Of a DNA stretch of 64,000 nt, positions 38,668 through 49,000 are shown one piece after another. How positions within the stretch are numbered: position 1 is the stretch's first letter; the number at the start of each line of letters is the position of its first letter. The DNA is from Chlamydiota bacterium (GTDB taxonomy: Bacteria; Chlamydiota; Chlamydiia; Chlamydiales; Rhabdochlamydiaceae). A model generated the notes under the pieces. The model was given only the letters and a program-made list of their open reading frames with translations, did not search any database and had not been told where the DNA came from. Made by a program: the position numbers and the translations under genes. Location of the stretch: positions 1 to 64,000 of the forward strand of contig JAKEHU010000008.1 in the NCBI GenBank assembly GCA_022614855.1, given 5' to 3'.

Positions 38668-40302
38668 ATGCGCATTTTTATTGCTCAGATCAATCCTACC
38701 ATTGGCGATCTAGAGGGAAATACAAAAAAAATTTTAATATGCATTGAGAGGGCCAAGACACATGGTTTTGACCTGATTCTATTTCCAGAGCTTGCTCTTT
38801 GTGGTTATCCTCCTGAAGACCTTCTTCTTCATAGCCATTTTATCGATGCAGTGAGAGGTCAGCTTGAAAAAATCATTCCAGCTTCTTCGAACATCATGGT
38901 CATTCTTGGGATGGTAAGAAGGAATGTTTCTCTTAGTGGAAAGCCCTTATTCAATACTGCAGCGATTATCCATGATGGTCATCTACTTGGTTTTTATGAT
39001 AAAGGTCTACTGCCAACCTACGATGTCTTTGATGAAAGAAGGTATTTTGAGCCGGGAAAGGAGGTGAGTGTTTGGGAATTGAAAGGGAAAAAAATTGCAG
39101 TCATCATCTGTGAGGATATCTGGCAACATTCTGGCCAAGTTGATCTTACAAAATATGCTCGTGATCCGATCATGGAATTAAAACCTCTCCATCCTGACCT
39201 TTTATTGAATTTATCCTCTTCCCCTTATCAATTTAACAAGCCTGATGTGCGAGTAAAAGTCTGTGCAAAAGCAGCGACCACGTTGAATTGCCCTGTCATT
39301 TTGTGTTGCCAAGTAGGAGGAAATGATGACCTTGTTTTTGATGGATATAGTGTTTTTGTCGATGCATTGGGGAATTTGTGCCAGCTGGGCAAGGGATTTG
39401 AAGAGGATGAACTTCTCATCGACCTAGATGCCCCTCTCTGCAACATAAAATTTACCTATGATCCAATCCGGGATCTCTATCGTGCTTTAGTTCTTGGAGT
39501 GAGAGATTATTTTTCCAAACAAGGATTTAAAAAGGCCTGTTTTGGCCTTTCAGGAGGAGTGGATTCAGCATTAGTGGCTTGCATTGCAACGGAAGCATTG
39601 GGAAAAGAAAACATTCTCGCAGTGGGATTGCCGTCTCGTTACACAGCAGAGATGAGCATTACAAGTGCGAAAAAATTAGCAAAAAATTTGGGAATAGAAT
39701 TCATACTGATCTCGATCGAAGGACCTTTTGAAGACTATTTAAAACTTCTTCAACCCCATTTTCAGAATAGACCTGCTGATGTCACTGAAGAAAATTTGCA
39801 GTCTCGTATTAGAGGAATGATTTTGATGGCTCTTTCCAATAAACTGGGCTATCTGGTGCTGAGCACAGGAAATAAGAGTGAATTGGGAATGGGTTTTTGT
39901 ACCCTCTATGGAGATATGGCAGGGGGACTCGCAGCTATTTCAGATGTGTTAAAAATGCAAATCTATGAGCTTTGTAGGTGGATCAATCGAAAAAAAGAGA
40001 TCATTCCCAAGGAGATCATCGACAGACCTCCCACTGCAGAATTGAGACCAGGACAACTCGATTTAGATACCCTTCCTCCGTATGAAATTGTCGATGCAGT
40101 TTTGAAGGGGTATGTGGAAGAGTTTCTCTCACCAGAAGAAATTGCAAAAAAAAATCAGATCGACCTGACCACTGTCATTGATCTCATTCACAGAATTCAT
40201 CTGGCAGAATACAAGAGAAGGCAAGCTCCACCTGGCATTCGCGTCAGTAGAAAAGCTTTTAGGATTGGACGACGTTATCCGATTGTTCAGAAGTGGGCGT
40301 AG
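38668..40302 (+). CDS. nadE: Glutamine-hydrolysing NAD+ synthetase
   Basis: 544 residues. An N-terminal nitrilase-type glutaminase (1-250) with the catalytic triad Glu41, Lys112 and Cys148 (FPELALCGYPP, YDKGLLP, IICEDIW) and a C-terminal synthetase (270-544) with the ATP P-loop SGGVDS (295-300). It makes NAD+ from deamido-NAD+ using ammonia channelled from glutamine. Both active sites are intact. Its 3' end overlaps the convergent LanM-like gene by 44 bp. Confidence 0.96.
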   Translation: MRIFIAQINPTIGDLEGNTKKILICIERAKTHGFDLILFPELALCGYPPEDLLLHSHFIDAVRGQLEKIIPASSNIMVILGMVRRNVSLSGKPLFNTAAIIHDGHLLGFYDKGLLPTYDVFDERRYFEPGKEVSVWELKGKKIAVIICEDIWQHSGQVDLTKYARDPIMELKPLHPDLLLNLSSSPYQFNKPDVRVKVCAKAATTLNCPVILCCQVGGNDDLVFDGYSVFVDALGNLCQLGKGFEEDELLIDLDAPLCNIKFTYDPIRDLYRALVLGVRDYFSKQGFKKACFGLSGGVDSALVACIATEALGKENILAVGLPSRYTAEMSITSAKKLAKNLGIEFILISIEGPFEDYLKLLQPHFQNRPADVTEENLQSRIRGMILMALSNKLGYLVLSTGNKSELGMGFCTLYGDMAGGLAAISDVLKMQIYELCRWINRKKEIIPKEIIDRPPTAELRPGQLDLDTLPPYEIVDAVLKGYVEEFLSPEEIAKKNQIDLTTVIDLIHRIHLAEYKRRQAPPGIRVSRKAFRIGRRYPIVQKWA

Positions 40303-41752
40303 ATTTTATAGCTAGGAGAAAGTCTCCATAATAGACTTCTCCAGTGTCTGGCATGTAGTAAAAAATGGGGATATCATTATTCATGACATCTTTAGTAAAT
40401 TGGTTTTCAAGATCTTTTGTAGAAATTTGTAGTTTAAATTTCGAATCCAAACTATTTTTTAGATCATCTAGAAAAATTCTAAAGCCCTCTTTAGGATCTT
40501 GTTGAATGATAAGATTTAAAGGTCTTGTACCCATTAATAGAATCCGGTGAGGATATTTATCTAACTCTTGCCTAGTGAACTGAATTGCTTCTTTTTCTTC
40601 TGGTGAAAAGGGTTCTGGTTTTAAAGCTCTATTTTTTAGAGTTTTTTGTATGGTATTTTCAAGAAGATGTCCTTGAGAAAAAATGGTCATGGAATCCGAA
40701 GTAGAAAATTCTGGCTTATCAAGTTCTGAAAGAGTTTTCTCATCAACGATCTTAAAACCAAACCAGATGCGATTTCTTGAGTTTTCATTGTCAAAAAGAA
40801 ATCCTGAATGTTCACCTAATGTTAATAACCCAGTATCATTAGCAAAAGGATTAATCACTTCTAGATCAATTAAATGGGGTTTTTTCTTGGAGGTTATGAT
40901 ATTTTCATAATGTTGATCGTCTATCTTTAAAGGATTTAATAATCTATCCATTTTGCAAAAAATTAGAAGATATTTTTCAACTTCCTCTTTAGACATGAAC
41001 GTATTTTCTTCTTTTTTATTTTCTAACCATTCAGAGTAGCCATATTTATTATCTTTATCATAAACAATGTAGGTGGGAAGGTCTGTTTTCGCAAAAAGGC
41101 TATTTTCTTTTCCTGTGATCAATTCTTCATTAATCATCGAACGAGGTTTAAATACTATTTTCTTATTATTTTCTAATTCGATACACAGAGGAGTTTTTCC
41201 TTTATTGTGAGTTTCATTTCCTAAAATAAAAACTTTTACAATACTGTGATCAGAAGAAATCTGAAATTTCTTTTGGAAAGTGAGATCTTCAGCGGTATCT
41301 TTTTTGACTTGATCAATTGCCTTTGTTAGATATTCTTTCAAATTCACCAGAATATTGTTGATGATCTTTTTCTTAGTCTCATTTGATTGCTTATCATGAA
41401 GAATGATTTTTAAAATTTTTGCAGTTAAAAATTGATGGTTTTCCCCATTTTCACAGGAAGAGGGCAACTGCAAATCTTTCCAGTTTTTGGAAACGAAAGC
41501 TTTAACTTCTTTTTCTTTTTGCTTTGCGTGTGAGCCTAGAGAACTACATCTTTCAACCATGGTTTCCACGGAATTTGTCAAGGTAGAAGAAAATGATACT
41601 TGGCGAGTAGACCAAAAGTCTTTCAGGGCTCGAAGGGTAGGTGGAAGCCATTTTTCAAATAAAGAAAGAGGAATTGTTTTTTCAAATTCTTTTGATATTT
41701 GTTCCGGGGGTATTGGATCTAATGAAGAAATACTAGGTCGACGAACACTCAT
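40259..41752 (-). CDS. Stand-alone LanM-type dehydratase/kinase-like protein (DUF4135-like)
   Basis: 497 residues. Residues about 160-420 contain the ordered motifs of the dehydratase domain of class II lanthipeptide synthetases: GNETHNKGKT (178-187), IVFKPRS (199-205), YGYSEWLE (237-244), DDQHYENII (278-286), HLIDLE (293-298) and RILLMGT (403-409). Aligned with CylM from memory, the phosphorylation residues correspond to Lys202, Asp279, His281, Asn284 and Asp297, and the elimination residues to Arg403 and Thr409; CylM Asp252 is replaced by Glu180 while His254 is kept as His182. The LanC cyclase domain is absent. The N-terminal 150 residues match nothing I know. No signal peptide. A Ser/Thr kinase-lyase or a kinase acting on proteins is likely; the substrate is unknown. 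Confidence 0.75.
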   Translation of the reverse strand: MSVRRPSISSLDPIPPEQISKEFEKTIPLSLFEKWLPPTLRALKDFWSTRQVSFSSTLTNSVETMVERCSSLGSHAKQKEKEVKAFVSKNWKDLQLPSSCENGENHQFLTAKILKIILHDKQSNETKKKIINNILVNLKEYLTKAIDQVKKDTAEDLTFQKKFQISSDHSIVKVFILGNETHNKGKTPLCIELENNKKIVFKPRSMINEELITGKENSLFAKTDLPTYIVYDKDNKYGYSEWLENKKEENTFMSKEEVEKYLLIFCKMDRLLNPLKIDDQHYENIITSKKKPHLIDLEVINPFANDTGLLTLGEHSGFLFDNENSRNRIWFGFKIVDEKTLSELDKPEFSTSDSMTIFSQGHLLENTIQKTLKNRALKPEPFSPEEKEAIQFTRQELDKYPHRILLMGTRPLNLIIQQDPKEGFRIFLDDLKNSLDSKFKLQISTKDLENQFTKDVMNNDIPIFYYMPDTGEVYYGDFLLAIKSTPTSEQSDNVVQS

Positions 41753-41866
41753 TTTTAAACTAATTTTATCTTTTCTAAAAATTATTATATAGTTCTTAAG
41801 GCTATATTTTCAACCATAAAAAAAGGGATAATGAACTATATAAATACTTAACGGAGAAGAACTTGC

Positions 41867-42184
41867 TTATTTACCAGTAAGTTGCTGTATGCGAGGTAGA
41901 ACCTTTTCAATTTTTTTCAAAATTTCATATTGGAAAGTTCCAAATCCTTCAGGATTTTTAAATTTTTTTGTGATCTCTGTATGAGACTTAAATCGAGTGG
42001 CTATAATCAGCAAGATTTTTTGGAATAATTTTTCCTGTATATCATCAAGATCATGAATTTTTGTAAACTCTGGATCTTGAAGGGTTTTTGAAAGCTTCTC
42101 TTCGCCTAATTCTTCTTTGATTACATTTGTAACTGTTTGATACATAGTATCATATACACTTTTTTCTGGAACTTTAACACTCAT
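41867..42184 (-). CDS. Hypothetical small helical protein
   Basis: 105 residues, predicted largely alpha-helical, charged, with no cysteine and no signal peptide. It begins MSVKVPEKS, somewhat like the MSVRRPS start of the LanM-like protein encoded 114 nt downstream on the same strand. The two could be cotranscribed. It lacks cysteines and the Gly-Gly leader site of a lanthipeptide precursor, so it is not an obvious substrate for ring formation. No family recognised. Confidence 0.6.
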   Translation of the reverse strand: MSVKVPEKSVYDTMYQTVTNVIKEELGEEKLSKTLQDPEFTKIHDLDDIQEKLFQKILLIIATRFKSHTEITKKFKNPEGFGTFQYEILKKIEKVLPRIQQLTGK

Positions 42185-42251
42185 AATTTCCTTAAATTTG
42201 GCTAAATCGGAACAAATTTTATCATACTAATTTAATATCGAGCAATGGTTT

Positions 42252-42509
42252 ATGAACCTATCCCAATAAAATTCCCTTCGATCTTTCGATTCAAATTGCA
42301 GGGGTCATATACGTAGTTGATATTATCCCAGCAATTTGAAGTTGAAAAGCGGCTCAAAAGAACCCAAAAATCGACAGAAGCTTAATTCAACAACAGTCTC
42401 TAAATTTTCCTCGGCCGTAGTTTCTCCAATACTGTCCTAGGAAAAATTTAGAAAATCTGCCTCAAAATCTCCAGAAATCTCATTGGAAATTTTATTGGGA
42501 TAGGTTCAT
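42252..42509. repeat. Palindromic intergenic element, family A, with truncated nested element
   Basis: 258 nt. Ends ATGAACCTATCCCAATAAAA and its complement TTTTATTGGGATAGGTTCAT. Inside, 42285-42402 repeats most of the 5821-5989 element (TTTCGATTCAAATTGCAGGG through TTAATTCAACAACAGTCT) but lacks its left end. The right end contains the stop codon of epmA. Confidence 0.85.
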
Positions 42510-43462
42510 GTCGGCCAGGGGAAGGGGAGGATTTCGCTAAGGGATTCTTTTTGGTGTTTGACCATCATAAGCCTATCAAAGCCTGCAGCGACCCCGCAAC
42601 AGTCGGGGAGGCCGATTTTCAGTGCGGCTAGAAACTCCTCATCTATGGGTAAAAGGTCTTTGCCATGGGAGATCCGCTTTTCATTTTCTGCAATGAGCCG
42701 CTTTCTCTGTTCTTCCTCGTCGAGGAGTTCGTGATAGCCATTTGCCAGTTCAAAGCCATTATAGTAGACTTCAAACCGTTCTGCTACGGGGAATTCTTGG
42801 GTCTTTTTGATTTGCGAAAGGGCTGCTTGCGAGGCAGGGTAATCTGTGATTACACATAGGCAATCTTTTCCAAGATGGGGCTCAATGACGAGACTCATGA
42901 TGAGATTGAGGAGGGAGTCTTTATCGGAATGGCGCATTTCATCTGAAAGATGGATTTCATGAGATTCAGCTATTTTGATCAGTTCTCTTACTTTTGCTTT
43001 AAAGGGGTTGATTTTGGCGTACTCTTCAAACGCTTCGCAGTAGGTCATGGATGTGGCATGAAGATCGGGCAAAAAGAGGCGAATGAAGGAAAGGGTTTCT
43101 TGAATCAGGGTTTCTAAGGAAATATTAAGCCGGTACCATTCTACCATGGTGAATTCAGGATTGTGACGCTTTCCCAGTTCTCCATCTCGAAATACATGGC
43201 TCATTTGAAAAATATCGCGATGTGTTAGAGCGATGAGTCGTTTCATTCCATATTCAGGAGAGGTGTGGAGAAAGGCAGATTTTCCAGATTGAAGGTAGAC
43301 TTTCATCACATCGATATGTGCATCAATGGGTGCACATAAGCTTAAGGAAGGACAGTCAACTTCTAAAACATCTCGCTCATGAAAAAAGGCTCGCACCTCA
43401 GCAAACATTTTGGCACGGTCCTGAATAACAAAGAGCAAATCAGACTCGAGAGACGTATTCAC
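42506..43462 (-). CDS. epmA: EF-P--(R)-beta-lysine ligase
   Basis: 318 residues, a truncated class II lysyl-tRNA synthetase core without the tRNA-binding domain. Seen: motif 2 region FRDGELGKRHNPEFTMVEWY, ELANGYHEL and the motif 3 region GLPDCCGVAAGFDRLMM. EpmA (PoxA/GenX) attaches beta-lysine to the conserved lysine of EF-P. The efp gene is directly upstream and overlaps by 23 bp, an arrangement that confirms the pairing. The stop codon lies in the palindromic element. Confidence 0.95.
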   Translation of the reverse strand: MNTSLESDLLFVIQDRAKMFAEVRAFFHERDVLEVDCPSLSLCAPIDAHIDVMKVYLQSGKSAFLHTSPEYGMKRLIALTHRDIFQMSHVFRDGELGKRHNPEFTMVEWYRLNISLETLIQETLSFIRLFLPDLHATSMTYCEAFEEYAKINPFKAKVRELIKIAESHEIHLSDEMRHSDKDSLLNLIMSLVIEPHLGKDCLCVITDYPASQAALSQIKKTQEFPVAERFEVYYNGFELANGYHELLDEEEQRKRLIAENEKRISHGKDLLPIDEEFLAALKIGLPDCCGVAAGFDRLMMVKHQKESLSEILPFPWPT

Positions 43463-44003
43463 CGGTTCTAGTATCCACTTTAATTTTTTCGCCCTGTTCG
43501 ATAAAAATGGGAACTTGCACTTTAGCTCCCGTTTCAGTTACGGCAGGTTTTAACACACGACCTGTTGTATCGCCGCGAAGACCTGGAGCTGTTTCAATGA
43601 TTGTCATTTCCAGGAAGGTAGGAGGAATGAAATCGATGACCTCGCCTTTGTAGAAGATCAGCTCATATTCCTCTTGTTCCATCAGCCACTTTTCCTTTTC
43701 GCCAATCAGATCGTAGGAAACAGACAGTTGATCGAACGTTGTTTCATCCATGAAAACAGCGCCATTTGTCTCTTTGTAGAGCATGCGCATCTTCTTTTCT
43801 TCTACATCTGCAAGCTCTAGCTTTTCCCCAGATTTGAAGGTCCTTTCAATTACCCTTCCCGTTTTCAGATGTTTGAGTTTTACTCGATTGAATGGCTGGC
43901 TTTTCCCGGGTTTGACAAACTCGTTGCTGACCATGGTATATGGCTCGCTATCAATTTCAACTTTTAAACCCGCTTTAAATTCATTTGTGCTGACATAAGC
44001 CAT
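43440..44003 (-). CDS. efp: Translation elongation factor P
   Basis: 187 residues, the usual length. The KOW-like domain I carries the loop PGKSQPF with Lys34, the residue modified by EpmA; the C-terminal OB domain ends in KVDTRTGEYVSR. EF-P relieves ribosome stalling at polyproline. Cotranscribed with epmA. It starts 49 nt after the stop of the Inc-like gene on the same strand. Confidence 0.97.
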   Translation of the reverse strand: MAYVSTNEFKAGLKVEIDSEPYTMVSNEFVKPGKSQPFNRVKLKHLKTGRVIERTFKSGEKLELADVEEKKMRMLYKETNGAVFMDETTFDQLSVSYDLIGEKEKWLMEQEEYELIFYKGEVIDFIPPTFLEMTIIETAPGLRGDTTGRVLKPAVTETGAKVQVPIFIEQGEKIKVDTRTGEYVSRV

Positions 44004-44051
44004 TAAAGATCCATCAAAAGCAAAGAATTTTGCCAGAGGGAAGATTAATCT

Positions 44052-45062
44052 TCAAGAATTGGGGTCTTCAAAATCAACGTAACGGGGATTTGTATTAACA
44101 TCAGCAGCTGTGGATGGTAGTGGTTTTTTTGGCGAATTTTTTTCTTCGAGTTTTTCATCTAAATATTTTTTTAAGTCACTAATAGATTGTTTAAATTGTG
44201 ATGTATTTTCCATAGACAGACTTCTATGTAGTTCTCTGTCTTTTTCTCTCTCCTTTTCAGCAGTTGTTGACAATTTGTCTGCTCTTTTTTCAAGTTCGTC
44301 TGATACTTTTTGTAATTTTTGAATTTTTTGTTCTAAATCTTCAATTATTTTTTCTTGGCGTTTTATTTTCTCATCATATTCTTTATTTAGTCCTTTATAT
44401 GTTTCATTTTGAGTTTTCAAATTTTTGAGTTCGGTTTTATGTTCGATAATTTGATCCTTTAATTCTTTTAAATGTTCTTCATTCATCTTTCTTGCTAATT
44501 CATTAAAAATTTTAGCTGCATCGACTAATCCTTTTGCTCCTTCTTTATACACACCAGCGTCATTCAAAAATTCACCGTGTATAGATAGAAATTGATTTGC
44601 AATATTGGTAAATTCGTTTGAAGTATTCTTCAACTCATTACTTGTGTTTTCCAAATTCGTTTCTGTTTTAGTTAATTTTTCACATGTATTTTTAAAATCT
44701 TTATCAAGCTTATCCCGTTGTGTAATACAGCTCGGAACTGTCATTAAAGCAAATGTGATAAATGCTAAAAGTGGTGCACAGACATAGGACCTTGTCAGGA
44801 TTGACATCACAAATAGAAAAAAGCAGGAAACGGAAGCGAGAGTAATCGTGATTGGCCGCCAGTGAGTGATGAGTTTTAGAATTAGAGAAACTATACTAGA
44901 AAGACTTTGGTAGAGAAGTTGAAATGCAGCTTTGTAGACTTCTCCAATTTTTTCAGTTTTCTTAGGGTCATTATTGGCTTCATCATTAAATATAGGAAGA
45001 ATTTCAGAAAGGAAAAATGAATCACCGACTTGACCAGTTGCTCCCAATCCATCAGTTGTCAT
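44052..45062 (-). CDS. Inc-like membrane protein with coiled coil
   Basis: 336 residues. Residues about 70-115 form two closely spaced hydrophobic helices (ITITLASVSCFFLFVMSIL, short TRSYV turn, CAPLLAFITFALMTVPSC), the bilobed domain that typifies chlamydial inclusion-membrane (Inc) proteins. It follows a non-cleaved, polar N-terminus of about 65 residues. A long coiled coil (about 115-310) and an acidic C-terminus follow. Inc proteins are secreted by type III secretion and inserted in the inclusion membrane. No sequence homologue is recognised; the Inc call rests on the topology. Confidence 0.7.
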   Translation of the reverse strand: MTTDGLGATGQVGDSFFLSEILPIFNDEANNDPKKTEKIGEVYKAAFQLLYQSLSSIVSLILKLITHWRPITITLASVSCFFLFVMSILTRSYVCAPLLAFITFALMTVPSCITQRDKLDKDFKNTCEKLTKTETNLENTSNELKNTSNEFTNIANQFLSIHGEFLNDAGVYKEGAKGLVDAAKIFNELARKMNEEHLKELKDQIIEHKTELKNLKTQNETYKGLNKEYDEKIKRQEKIIEDLEQKIQKLQKVSDELEKRADKLSTTAEKEREKDRELHRSLSMENTSQFKQSISDLKKYLDEKLEEKNSPKKPLPSTAADVNTNPRYVDFEDPNS

Positions 45063-45213
45063 AGATCACCTCTTTTTTTTAAAAAGATTTAAAGAAGTAT
45101 AAAAGAAAAGATTTTTTTTAAACAACTACATTGCGACGATTGCTTTTTGAATTCTCTTTGCTTACTATGCGTTTAAGAGACGGTCTGAGACAGTCTCGAG
45201 AGGGAGAAAAAAC

Positions 45214-46053
45214 ATGACAGAAGAAAAGATGGCAGAAGAAAAAAAAATAACCTCAATCAGCGAAGCGGAATTTGCGCGAGATACATTGGAGCGATATTCA
45301 GGATGTAGTGTTTCTGATTTTCGGTCCAATTTACTTCTCACAAATTTTCCGAGATATGTGGACTATTTTGCAAAGACAAGGGGAGTGGCTATTGTCGAGG
45401 GGGCAATGTTTAAAGTAGCTCATTGTCCAAGCGAGGATGTGAGCATTTTGGATTTTAAGATTGGCTCTCCTGCAGCTGCACTTGTCATTGACCTCTGTTC
45501 CTTTTTGCCAATCAGGTCGAGCATTCTTTTGGGAATGTGTGGAGGACTTCGAAGGCGCTACCAGGTTGGCGATTATCTTGTTCCAGTTGCTAGTATTCGA
45601 GATGAAGGAACTTCCAATTTTTATTTTCCTCCAGAGGTGCCTGCACTAGCAAATTTTTTGATGCAAAAAGCAGTGACAGAGGTGCTTCATTTGAAAAATA
45701 CTCCCTATCATATCGGCATTACCTTTACCACAAATATGCGGTTTTGGGAGTTCAATGAAGAGTTTAAAAGTCGATTAAAAGCGACAAAAGCGCAAGGGAT
45801 TGAAATGGAATGCGCCACACTTTTTTCGGCAAGTTATAAGAGAAAATTCACTTTGGGAGCACTACTACTCATCTCTGATCTTCCTTTGAATTCCGATGGA
45901 ATCAAGACGAAAAAAAGTTCTGAACAACTCTATCAGAATTTCATGGCAGATCATGTGGAGAAGGGGATTGCTATTTTAAAACATTCTCGTATCTTGCAAT
46001 CGCAAAATGTGAAGGGCGCTTACCATCGCAATTTAGATCTTGGAAAAAAGTGA
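45214..46053 (+). CDS. AMP nucleosidase-like phosphorylase family protein
   Basis: 279 residues. The fold of purine nucleoside phosphorylases/nucleosidases is recognisable from LLGMCGGLRRRYQVGDYLVPV, RDEGTSNFYFPPEVPAL, and the base/ribose-binding GIEMECATLFSA followed by GALLLISDLP. The EGTSNFYFP insertion and sequence order resemble the short bacterial AMP nucleosidases (AMP to adenine plus ribose 5-phosphate). An internal ATG at 45229 could also be the start. Its end overlaps the start of the TpsA gene by 4 bp (GTGA). Confidence 0.82.
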   Translation: MTEEKMAEEKKITSISEAEFARDTLERYSGCSVSDFRSNLLLTNFPRYVDYFAKTRGVAIVEGAMFKVAHCPSEDVSILDFKIGSPAAALVIDLCSFLPIRSSILLGMCGGLRRRYQVGDYLVPVASIRDEGTSNFYFPPEVPALANFLMQKAVTEVLHLKNTPYHIGITFTTNMRFWEFNEEFKSRLKATKAQGIEMECATLFSASYKRKFTLGALLLISDLPLNSDGIKTKKSSEQLYQNFMADHVEKGIAILKHSRILQSQNVKGAYHRNLDLGKK

Positions 46054-49000
46054 TAAGCCAATTTTTGCTTTTCTTTCTTTTCTTTTTTTTACCTTTGTTA
46101 GCAAAGCCACATGGTTCTTCAGTGCGATCTGGGGAGGTTTCTTTCAAAGAAAGTGGATCGAGTCTTGAAATCAATGCGTCAGATAAAGCGATTATTGATT
46201 GGAAGGGTTTTTCGATCGATAAGAATGAACTCGTCAAATTTTTTCAACCAAGTGTGAATAGCGCTGTTCTCAATCGAGTTTTTGGAGGGGAAGTAAGTGA
46301 GATTTTTGGAAGGTTGGAAGCAAATGGATTTGTCTATCTGCTCAACCCAAATGGGATTCTCATTGGAAGAGAAGGAGTCATCGATACTGGGGGGTTTATC
46401 GCGTCTACCTTTGATTGTTTTGATCGGGATTTTCTCCAAGATCGGGAGCTGCTTTTTTCTGGGGATAGCAAAGATGTAATTGTCAATGAGGGAACAGTTC
46501 GCGCAAAAGATGGCGATATTCTTTTGATTGGATATCGAATTCAAAATCGAGGAACTTTAGAAGCTCAAAGTGGAGCGGTTTGCTTAGGAGCAGGTCTACA
46601 AATATGCGTGCAGCCAAAGAGAAGCGAGCGGATTTTCATCATCCCTGGAAAAAATCTAGAGTTGCAGAAAGAGGGGGTAGGAATTGAACAAATTGGTGTG
46701 ATCAAAGCTCTTCAAGTTGAAGTGAAAGCTTTTGGAAATCCCTATGCTATTGCAATCAAACAGACTGGCTCTATTGAGGCAACTGGGTTTTTAGAAAAAG
46801 AGGGAAAAATCTTCCTTGTTGCGGATGGAGGAATGAGTCAAATTTCGGGGCAGTTGACAGCAAAATCTCAGAACAAAGGAGGAGAAATTCGTCTTTTAGG
46901 AAATGAAGTGGGAATTACAGAAGGAGCAACCATTGATGTTTCTGGGGATTTTGGTGGCGGCACAGTTTTAGTAGGAGGAGATTTTCAAGGAAAAAATTCT
47001 AAAATTGCGAATGCAAAACTCGTTGTGATGGAAAAAGGGACTATAATTGATGCAAGTGCAAAACATCAGGGTAGAGGAGGAAGGGTCATTCTCTTTTCAG
47101 AAGGAGCGACTTTTTTTGAGGGAGATATTCAAGCAAAAGGGGCAGGTTTTGGTGGCGATGGCGGTCTGATTGAAATTTCGGGAAAGGAGTATTTGCATGA
47201 TCGAGGAAATGCCACAGCCTTTTCCTCTTGGGGAAACCCTGGTGAGATTTTTTTAGATCCGACAAATGTGACCATTGCAACAAATGCGGGTGTAGATACG
47301 AATGCCGCTTTTAGTGTGGTTGCTGGAACGGGATCTTATACCTATTCAGCTGCAACGAGCACTCTTGATAATGCTCTTCTTGCAACTCGGCTTGGAACTT
47401 CCAATGTAGTTGTATCCACTGATTCTTCTTTTAATTCTGCTGGCACTATTTCTGTGATGAATAATGTAGTCTGGAATTCGGCTTTTAGCTTGAGTCTGCT
47501 TGCAGCAAGCGATATTTCCTTTCAAGCATCTGTCCGAAATAATGGATCAGGATCCATATCCATTACATCTCCAAGTACAATTACACTGACGAGTCCTGTG
47601 GCTCCTGTGGAAGTTCGAACGAATACAGGAAATGTAACTATGACAAGCGGTGTGGATATTTTGCTAAATCCACAAGGAGTAAATTCTACGAGCATTCGAA
47701 GCAATGAAAGACTTGCAATAACAGCAGGACGGGATCTCATTTTAAATGGAAATGCTACAGGTGGCGATGCTTTTATTGCTACTGGAAGTAGTGCAAATAC
47801 TTTTGTGGTGGGTAGAGATTTAATCCTTAATGGAGGATCTGGAGCAGCGAGCAGCGTAGAAATTAGCTCTCAATTTAGCCTAACCTCAATGAATCCAATG
47901 GATTTTTCCGTTGGGGGAAATGTAACTCTAATGGGCGGCAGTGGTGCAGGATCTTATGCACTCATAGCAAATGTGCCTGCAAGTCCTGGATCAGCAAACC
48001 TTCTTTTTTCTGAAATTGGAGGAAACCTAACTTTAACTGGTGGGACAGCAGCAGATTCTTTTTGTTTAGTCGGGTGTCTTAATACTAACAACGTGGGATT
48101 AATTCTTTCTGGAAATATTACTCTGGACCACATTGGGGGAAATGTCGTTTTGCAAAGTTCTGGGATACGTTCTCTCACCCAAATCGGATATTTTGATTCT
48201 GCAACATCAGCAGCTTCTCAATATACAGGGGATGTCAGATTAAATCAGATTGATGGAAATGTCGTCCTGCAAGGAGGGTCAGGAGCGAATAGCTCGGCGA
48301 TCATCGGCCATGGAAATAGTCTTTCTCATCCAGGAAATATCTACGCAGGATCTATTGTTGCATCTTCAGGAGGTGCACATGTTACTTTGCAACCAGGAAC
48401 AGGAGCGCGCAGCGATGCAATCATTGGTTTTGAAGCGGCAGTTGGAGCCACAACGACCGTTAACTCTTCTTTAGTGCGAGTAATCAGCGGAGGAACCATT
48501 GATATTCATGGAGGGATAGGGACGAATGCGGCAATCGGTTTTTACAATAATTATGCTGGAACAACTACGAATGTACACATTGGACTTGTTGAGGTGCAAG
48601 CTTCTTCAACACTTACTTTGAATGCAGGCAATGAAATAGGAGGAGCTGGAGGAGCTGCTGCAATTGGAACTTTTACTTTAACTGGAATTGCATCTAGCAA
48701 TGTCAATGTCGTTTCAGGAGATCTATTCTTAAACGGATCAGTCGGAGCAAATACTGGTTTTGCGCGGATTGTCAATGGACCAATTGGAGCAGAAGATGAT
48801 CCCGTCGATGTTACGATCCACTGTTTAAATGGACACATTGGAAGTGGAAGCGCAGCTTTAGGACATGCAGAGATCTATTCTCAAAGAAATTTAACTTTGA
48901 TTGCTGATAAAAGTCTTTTTCTCAATCCCGATAGCCTTATTCATACTGTAAATGGAACTCTCGTTTTAGTTGTTGATGAGAAGAATTCTACTAGACCCGA

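Noticed and set aside
41867-42184. Lanthipeptide precursor for the LanM-like protein
   Set aside because: It has no cysteines and no Gly-Gly leader cleavage site; kept only as a hypothetical protein and possible substrate.
47086-48838. Frames antisense to or overlapping the TpsA gene
   Set aside because: They are caused by the repetitive Gly/Ser-rich codons of the TpsA gene and resemble no protein.
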